A stretch of DNA of 64,000 nucleotides, from contig NZ_JBQKKT010000004.1 of NCBI RefSeq assembly GCF_052116585.1, positions 62,001-126,000 of the forward strand. Reading direction: 5' to 3'. The notes beneath the pieces were generated by a model that saw only the letters and a list, made by a program, of their open reading frames with translations, was not told where the DNA came from and did no database searches. The DNA is from Luteococcus sp052116585 (GTDB lineage Bacteria > Actinomycetota > Actinomycetes > Propionibacteriales > Propionibacteriaceae). Position numbers and translations under genes: made by a program. Numbering within the stretch: the stretch's first letter is position 1; each line of letters begins with the position of its first letter. Below, one piece after another: positions 58,786-64,000 of this stretch.

Positions 58786-59217
58786 TCAGCGGCGGTTGAT
58801 CACGACGGTGCCGAGCGACAGGTCGTCGAGACCCCGACGATCTGCCCCGATCACCACCGCCGGCAGGAGGACGACCTTCATCAGGGCGCGCAGGAAGGAC
58901 TTGGCCCAGCCGATCTGTTGGTGGTCGAGCCGCACCACGGCGATCCGGCACAGCAGCTGGCCGAAGGATCCGGAGGTGAGGGCGGTCAGCACCGTCTTCT
59001 GCAGGAAGTAGATCCCCATCGGCGCGAATCGCCGCCAGTCGAAACCGTGCAGCACCGCGTCGCCGAAGAGGAGCTGCGCGAGGATCATGCTGGCCGCCCA
59101 GTCGATCACCAGTGCGGCCAGGCGCGAACTCCAGCTGGCCAGCGATCCGCGTCCGTGTTCGGGCAGGCCGATCCCTTCGCCCGGATACCCGTCGTCCTCG
59201 ACCACGCTCGCACTCAT
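58786..59217 (-). CDS. RDD-family membrane protein next to glnA
   Basis: 143 aa. The RDD motif region SSRLAALVIDWAASMILAQLLF forms the first helix, followed by FLQKTVLTALTSGSFGQLLCRIAVVRLD and SFLRALMKVVLLPAVVIGADRRGLDDLSLGTVVI. ATG at 59217. A membrane protein at this position, divergent from glnA, is conserved in actinobacteria (Rv2219A). Function unknown. Confidence 0.87.
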   Translation of the reverse strand: MSASVVEDDGYPGEGIGLPEHGRGSLASWSSRLAALVIDWAASMILAQLLFGDAVLHGFDWRRFAPMGIYFLQKTVLTALTSGSFGQLLCRIAVVRLDHQQIGWAKSFLRALMKVVLLPAVVIGADRRGLDDLSLGTVVINRR

Positions 59218-59256
59218 GGGGGCGAGCCTACCGGGTGGGCCGTTGCCGGAGCTGGA

Positions 59257-59280
59257 GGGTGTAACACCGCTGTTACACCC
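59257..59280. promoter_or_regulatory. GlnR-like inverted repeat upstream of glnA
   Basis: GGGTGTAAC-ACCGCT-GTTACACCC, a 9-bp inverted repeat with a six-base spacer. GTAAC-N6-GTTAC resembles the actinobacterial GlnR box (gTnAc-n6-GaAAc). It lies 70 bp upstream of the glnA ATG and about 40 bp downstream of the divergent RDD start, so it may control both. A TAGCGT (59309-59314) downstream could be the glnA -10. Confidence 0.6.
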
Positions 59281-59349
59281 CCGGAACCCTTGGGCAATCC
59301 GGTCCGGGTAGCGTCATGGCAACACCCGAGAAGTCCATCTGGAGGAAAC

Positions 59350-60771
59350 ATGTTCCAAGGCGCCGATGACCTGTTGGCCTACATCAAGGATGAGGCCGTC
59401 GAGACCGTTGACGTCCGATTCTGCGACCTGCCCGGTGTCATGCAGCACTTCACCGTGCCCGCAGCCGCCTTCGGCCCTGAGGTCTTCGAGGAGGGCCTGT
59501 CCTTCGACGGCTCCTCGATCGTCGGCTTCACCAAGGTCCACGAGTCCGACATGGCGCTGATGCCCGACCCCACCACCGCCTACATCGACCCCTTCCGCCG
59601 GTCCAAGACCCTGGTGGTCAACTTCTTCGTGCACGATCCGATCACCAAGGAGCCCTACGCCCGCGATCCCCGCACGATCGCGAAGAAGGCCGAGGCCTAC
59701 TTCGAGTCGACCGGGCTGGGTGACACGGTCTACTTCGCTCCCGAGGCCGAGTTCTACGTCTTCGACGACGTGCGCTTCGAGACCAAGACCAATGGCTCCT
59801 TCTACGAGATCGACTCCGAGGCCGGCGCCTGGAATACCGGGCGCGTCGAGGAGGGCGGCAACCGCGGTTACAAGGTGAAGCTCAAGGGCGGCTACTTCCC
59901 CGTGGCCCCCGTCGACCACTTCTGTGAGCTGCGTGACGAGATCGTGGCCCACATGGAGGCGCTGGGGATGCAGACCGAGCGTGCACACTCCGAGGTGGGC
60001 ACCGGTGGCCAGGCCGAGATCAACTGGCGGTTCGACACGCTGCTGGCCAGCGCCGACAAGGTGATGCTGTTCAAGTACATCGTGAAGAACACCGCCTGGG
60101 TGAACGGCAAGACGGCCACCTTCATGCCCAAGCCGATCTTTGGTGACAACGGCTCCGGCATGCACGTGCACAGCTCGCTGTGGTCCGGTGGACAGAACAT
60201 CTTCTACGACGAGAACGGCTACGGCCAGCTCTCCGACGTGGCCCGCTGGTACATCGGCGGCATCCTGAAGCACGCCCCGGCGCTGCTGGCCTTCACCAAC
60301 CCGTCGACGAACTCCTACCACCGTCTGGTGCCGGGCTTCGAGGCACCGGTGAACCTGGTCTACTCGGCCCGCAACCGCTCGGCCTGCATGCGCATCCCGC
60401 TGACCGGTTCGAATGCCAAGGCCAAGCGCGTCGAGTTCCGCTGCCCCGACCCCTCGGCCAACCCCTACCTGGCCTTTGCCGCCATGCTGCTGGCCGGGAT
60501 CGACGGCATCCAGAACCGCATCGAGCCGCCGGAGCCGATCGACAAGGACCTCTACGAGCTGCCCCCCGAGGAGCACGCCCAGGTTGCCCAGGTGCCCGCG
60601 TCGCTGGACGAGGCCCTGAAGGCGCTGGAGGCCGACCACGAATTCCTGCTGCAGGGCGATGTCTTCACCCCCGACCTGATCGAGACCTGGATCGACATCA
60701 AGCGCGGCGAGATCGACGAGATCCGCCAGCGCGTGCACCCCTACGAGTTCGACCTGTACTTCGCGATCTGA
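59350..60771 (+). CDS. glnA: Glutamine synthetase type I
   Basis: 473 aa. LSFDGSSIVGF, EAEFYVFDD, NWRFDTLLASADKVMLFKY, the metal and substrate motifs KPIFGDNGSGMHVHSS and NSYHRLVPGFEAPVNLVYSARNRSA all match GlnA1. The adenylylation tyrosine is Tyr402 in KDLYELPPEE, so activity can be modified by GlnE. ATG at 59350 has GGAGGAA five bases upstream. Central enzyme of ammonium assimilation. Confidence 0.97.
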   Translation: MFQGADDLLAYIKDEAVETVDVRFCDLPGVMQHFTVPAAAFGPEVFEEGLSFDGSSIVGFTKVHESDMALMPDPTTAYIDPFRRSKTLVVNFFVHDPITKEPYARDPRTIAKKAEAYFESTGLGDTVYFAPEAEFYVFDDVRFETKTNGSFYEIDSEAGAWNTGRVEEGGNRGYKVKLKGGYFPVAPVDHFCELRDEIVAHMEALGMQTERAHSEVGTGGQAEINWRFDTLLASADKVMLFKYIVKNTAWVNGKTATFMPKPIFGDNGSGMHVHSSLWSGGQNIFYDENGYGQLSDVARWYIGGILKHAPALLAFTNPSTNSYHRLVPGFEAPVNLVYSARNRSACMRIPLTGSNAKAKRVEFRCPDPSANPYLAFAAMLLAGIDGIQNRIEPPEPIDKDLYELPPEEHAQVAQVPASLDEALKALEADHEFLLQGDVFTPDLIETWIDIKRGEIDEIRQRVHPYEFDLYFAI

Positions 60772-60801
60772 TCCTCCAGCGATCCGATCGACGCAGTCAC
60801 T

Positions 60802-60841
60802 GACGGTGGCCGTCGCCCCAGCCCGGGCGGCGGCCACCGTC
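60802..60841 (+). terminator. Terminator after glnA
   Basis: A 16-bp stem (GACGGTGGCCGTCGCC with GGCGGCGGCCACCGTC, one G-U pair) and 8-base loop, 30 bp after the glnA stop. Confidence 0.75.
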
Positions 60842-60886
60842 GTGTCCCGGGCCGTGCGGGGCCCGGTGTGCTCGAATGGGGTGGTG

Positions 60887-63800
60887 ATGCCCGTTGCCGT
60901 CGAGGATGCCGGTCCCCCGGACCCACCGTCGTCCGCTCCCCGCACCGGACTCGTGCCCGACGAGCCGGTGCTGCGGATCGATCTGGACTCTGCCGGCCAG
61001 GCGTCACTGGCGGAACTGGCCGCACCCGCACCCGGTGACCTGCTGCGGATCGCGATCCACTGCGAGACCGACGGTGACGACTTTGCCGCCACCCGGGTGT
61101 GGCCCGCCGTCAAGACCAACGCCCGGACTCACCGGCTGGCGGACCAGCACGGTCACCGGCCCGATGCCGATGCGCCGGTGACCTGTCTGGTGGCGGAGCA
61201 ATGGAATCTGCTGGAGTGTCCCCTCCCCCACGACGCGGTGACCACGGAGCCACTCCACCTGGTGCTGGACTGCCCGCAGGGCCGAGGCCGGGTCTGGGTC
61301 CAGCTGCTCGGGGTGGCTGCCCCACCGCCAGATCCGCAGTCGCCGGTCGAGCACGTGCGAACCACCCGAGGGACCCACTCCGGGCCGCGGATGAGCCGCG
61401 GCAACACGCTGCCGGCCACCTGCCTGCCGCACGGTGGCGTGCTGCTCACCCCCGTGACCGATGCCCGCACCCACCGATGGATCTACCAGTGGCACCCGCC
61501 GGGTGGGCTGGCCCTGGAGGCACTGGCGATCAGTCACCAGCCGAGTCCGTGGATCGGTGAACGAGGCGCCGTGCAGGTGATGCCCTGGCAGGGCTTGCCG
61601 CACGTGGCGCCTGGCGACCGTCGCATTGCGTTCCGCCACGACGACGAGTACGACCGGCCCCACCACTACCGGGTCCGGCTGGCCGACGACTCGACGGCCG
61701 AGATGGTGCCCACCCTGCACGGCGGCATGATGCGGTTCACCTTCCCCGACGACCACGGATCCGCGGCAGGCCAGAGCGGGGTCATCCTGGACATGCCCGG
61801 GCACGGCCGCTGGTGGTCCAGGCCACTACCCGACGGTCGGTTGGCGGTCTGGGCGCGGATCGAGCCGGAGCCGGCCTTCGGTCGTCGACGACGTGACCCC
61901 GTGACCTTCTGCTACGGCGAGACCCGCCAGAGCGCATCGGTGCTGCCCCAGCGCTGGCCGCGCCGCCGGCAGGCCATGGTGCTGCGCCATGAAGGTCGCG
62001 GCGTGCTGGAACTGACGCTGGCCACCAGCCACATCAGCGTCGATCAGGCCCGGCACAGCCTGACGATCGAGACGCAGAGTGCCAGCTTCGACGAGCTGCG
62101 CGACCGCGCGCGCCAGACGTGGGACGAGCTCCTGGGACGGCTGGAGCTGCCGTCGGCCACCCGGCAGCAACGCACCACGGCGTGGAGCAACCTGTACCGG
62201 TTGCACTGCTGGCCGATGGCCTTCCACGAGAATGCGGGCACCGTCCAGGAGCCGCGCTGGGTCCATGCCTCACCGTTCGCCCCGGCCAGTGACCTGCAGC
62301 GCTGGCGGACCCCAGCCACCCACACACATCTGCCGGTGCTACCCGGCGAGCTGTATGTCAACAATGGCTTCTGGGACACCTACCGGACCTGTTGGCCGGC
62401 GCTCGGACTGTTCTTCCCAGACCTGGCTGGAGGTCTCGTCGATGGCCTGCTGCCCGCCTTCCGGGAGAGTGGCTGGATGGGCCGGTGGACGGCTCCCGGC
62501 CACGTCGACTCCATGGTGGGCACCAGCAGCGATGTCATCCTGGCCGACGCCGCCGTCCACGGCCTGGCCTTCGACGAAGTCACCGCGCACGCCTCGGCGC
62601 TGCGCAATGCATCCTGTCCGCCGCCCGACGTGACCGTGGGACGCAAGGGCATCGGCGAAGCCCGCTTCCTGGGCTGGGTTCCCAGCGAGGTGCAGGAGGG
62701 CTTCAGCTGGAGCATCGAGAACTCCATCTGCGATGCGGCGCTGGCCCGGTGGAGTCATCGCCTGGCGCAGCGGGCCCAAGGTGCGCGATGTGCAGAACTG
62801 ATGGCACAGGCCTACTGGCTCGTGAATCGGGCGTTGGCCGTGCAGCAGCTCTTCGATCCCGGCACCGGTTTCCTGCGGGGACGGCGTCGCGACGGCCGGT
62901 GGAGCAGCAGCCACCATGATCCCCTGCGCTGGGGCGGCGACCACACGGAGAGCACCGCCTGGACGATGAGCGCCAGCCTGCCCCATGACGGAGCCCTGCT
63001 GGCCCAGCTGCACGGGGGGATGGAGCAGGATCCTGCCGCAGGGGAAAGGGCCCTCGCCGCACACCTCGACGCGCTCTTCAAGACCCCCGAACGAGCGGAC
63101 CGTCCCGGCGGATACCGTCGCGTGATCCACGAGATGCGCGAGGCACGGGCATTGCGGATGGGCCAGTGTGCCCTGTCCAACCAACCGGCCCACCACCTGC
63201 CCTTCATGCATCTGCACGCCGGGCAGCCCTGGCGCAGCCAACAGATCGTGCGCGAGCTCTTGGACCGGGCCTTCGTCGGCGACGAGATAGGCCAGGGCCA
63301 TCCCGGGGACGAGGACAACGGGGAGATGAGCGCCTGGTGGCTGCTGGCAGCCTCGGGCCTGTTCCCCCTGGCGCCGGGCAGCGGCGAATACGTGCTGGGT
63401 GCACCCCTGTTGCCCACCACCTGGCATCGTCCCCACGGCGCGCTGCGGGTCACCACGAGCGGCAGGGGGCAGCACGTCGCGGCGGTGCGGATCGACGGCC
63501 GGGCATGGGAGTCGGTGACCGTGCCGGTGGAATGCCTGCAGGGTGAGGTCCACCTGCACGTCGAGCTGTCCGAGCAGCCTGCCGGGTGGGGAACCGCGAG
63601 TCACCCATCGAGCCTGTCCACGGGCGCCCTCGCCCGGGAATGGGGCGGTTGGCGCCCGGATCGATCAGCGGAGGCGGACTGGGCCCACCGCAGTCTGGTG
63701 GACGACATCGGTGACCATCCGGTCTGCCTGCCGCCTGGGAGCGTGCTCCGTGGTGAGTGGGCTGCTGCTTGGTCGGCTCGGCTGGTGACCGTGACCGCGG

Positions 63801-63991
63801 CTGATGCTGCCGAGGTGCTGGTGCGGGTCCGTCGCGTGGGCGGATGGGAGGATCAGGCGCAGCGGCTGCCCGCGGCCCGGTGGCCCGGACAGACGGTTCC
63901 CTCGCTGCTGGCGAACTGGCCGGCGCCGGTGGATGCGATCGAACTGGTGCTCCCGGGCGGCGGACGTCTGTTGCAGGTGGAGGTCTACTGA
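60887..63991 (+). CDS. GH92-family glycosidase (alpha-mannosidase type), no signal peptide
   Basis: 1034 aa. An N-terminal galactose-binding-like beta domain is followed by GNTLPATCLPHG, which opens the GH92 substrate region. FWDTYRTCWPALGLFFP and GHPGDEDNGEMSAWWLLAASGLFPLAPGS are the strongest family motifs and carry catalytic acids and calcium ligands. A 150-residue C-terminal beta extension follows. The start lies after the glnA terminator: ATG 60887, or GTG 60884/60881; the GTG at 60806 lies inside the hairpin and is rejected. No signal peptide is visible from any of these, so it may act in the cytoplasm on imported or endogenous mannosides. Confidence 0.82.
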   Translation: MPVAVEDAGPPDPPSSAPRTGLVPDEPVLRIDLDSAGQASLAELAAPAPGDLLRIAIHCETDGDDFAATRVWPAVKTNARTHRLADQHGHRPDADAPVTCLVAEQWNLLECPLPHDAVTTEPLHLVLDCPQGRGRVWVQLLGVAAPPPDPQSPVEHVRTTRGTHSGPRMSRGNTLPATCLPHGGVLLTPVTDARTHRWIYQWHPPGGLALEALAISHQPSPWIGERGAVQVMPWQGLPHVAPGDRRIAFRHDDEYDRPHHYRVRLADDSTAEMVPTLHGGMMRFTFPDDHGSAAGQSGVILDMPGHGRWWSRPLPDGRLAVWARIEPEPAFGRRRRDPVTFCYGETRQSASVLPQRWPRRRQAMVLRHEGRGVLELTLATSHISVDQARHSLTIETQSASFDELRDRARQTWDELLGRLELPSATRQQRTTAWSNLYRLHCWPMAFHENAGTVQEPRWVHASPFAPASDLQRWRTPATHTHLPVLPGELYVNNGFWDTYRTCWPALGLFFPDLAGGLVDGLLPAFRESGWMGRWTAPGHVDSMVGTSSDVILADAAVHGLAFDEVTAHASALRNASCPPPDVTVGRKGIGEARFLGWVPSEVQEGFSWSIENSICDAALARWSHRLAQRAQGARCAELMAQAYWLVNRALAVQQLFDPGTGFLRGRRRDGRWSSSHHDPLRWGGDHTESTAWTMSASLPHDGALLAQLHGGMEQDPAAGERALAAHLDALFKTPERADRPGGYRRVIHEMREARALRMGQCALSNQPAHHLPFMHLHAGQPWRSQQIVRELLDRAFVGDEIGQGHPGDEDNGEMSAWWLLAASGLFPLAPGSGEYVLGAPLLPTTWHRPHGALRVTTSGRGQHVAAVRIDGRAWESVTVPVECLQGEVHLHVELSEQPAGWGTASHPSSLSTGALAREWGGWRPDRSAEADWAHRSLVDDIGDHPVCLPPGSVLRGEWAAAWSARLVTVTAADAAEVLVRVRRVGGWEDQAQRLPAARWPGQTVPSLLANWPAPVDAIELVLPGGGRLLQVEVY

Positions 63992-64000
63992 GGCGTCGTC

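Noticed and set aside
60806..60886. Upstream GTG start for the GH92 gene
   Set aside because: It lies inside the glnA terminator hairpin and lacks a ribosome-binding site.

Overview
The window is a gene-dense, high-GC segment of an actinobacterial chromosome, most likely from a Propionibacteriaceae-type lineage (inferred from gene content and protein style, not from a search). GTG starts are common. Many genes sit in head-to-tail overlaps (ATGA, GTGA, TGATG). There is a two-operon cytochrome bc1-aa3 chain. From about 12.4 kb to the end, gene content and order follow the Mycobacterium tuberculosis block from the MetF-like gene Rv2172c to glnA1 (metF, idsA, pknL, aroG, plsC, NlpC/P60, DEDDh exonuclease, trpD, ctaE-qcrCAB, ctaC, iron-sulfur protein, glycerate kinase, gcvT, pepB, E2 component, DUF4191, glnA). 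No rRNA, tRNA, CRISPR array or insertion sequence was seen, and no stretch over 300 bases lacks a gene.

Region 1 (1-5.3 kb) is a DNA-damage operon on the minus strand: DUF6504 protein, DnaE2 and DinB, the last cut by the window edge. A perfect LexA box lies just downstream of a promoter-like -10 element. Region 2 (5.3-8.1 kb) is divergent from it and holds three tandem paralogues of a helix-turn-helix family with a conserved C-terminal domain. Region 3 (8.1-12.3 kb) holds a DUF4126 membrane protein, a Rossmann-fold protein and the RNA polymerase-recycling ATPase HelR.

Region 4 (12.4-25.2 kb) carries metF/idsA (divergent), thiE, a PASTA-domain kinase, an MBL-fold hydrolase, the aroG-ltaE pair, an acyltransferase with a two-component system, and an alpha/beta hydrolase. 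Region 5 (25.2-33 kb) has a ROK kinase coupled to an NlpC/P60 endopeptidase, an exonuclease with a UvrC-like domain, a stand-alone RAM-domain protein, a cyclophilin, a sunset-domain protein, and an HTH-like gene coupled to a lone prepilin peptidase.

Region 6 (33-43.7 kb) is the respiratory block: ctaE-qcrC-qcrA-qcrB and ctaC-ctaD-ctaF, enclosing a receiver-trpD pair and guaB1. Region 7 (43.8-55.6 kb) has erpA, pspA-pspAA-glycerate kinase, DUF3043 and small proteins, gcvT, pepB, a 2-oxoacid dehydrogenase E2 gene, DUF4191 and the ABC-F protein Uup. Region 8 (55.7-64 kb) has a secreted metallophosphoesterase, a family 4 glycosyltransferase, an RDD membrane protein, glnA and a GH92 glycosidase.

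Two sequence-level themes recur. First, at least seven genes have a TANNNT -10 hexamer exactly 6-7 nt before the start codon and no Shine-Dalgarno sequence, which predicts leaderless mRNAs. Three more genes have weaker versions. Second, short tandem duplications are unusually common, both inside genes (15-bp x4, 33-bp x4, 15-bp x3) and across stop codons or start regions.
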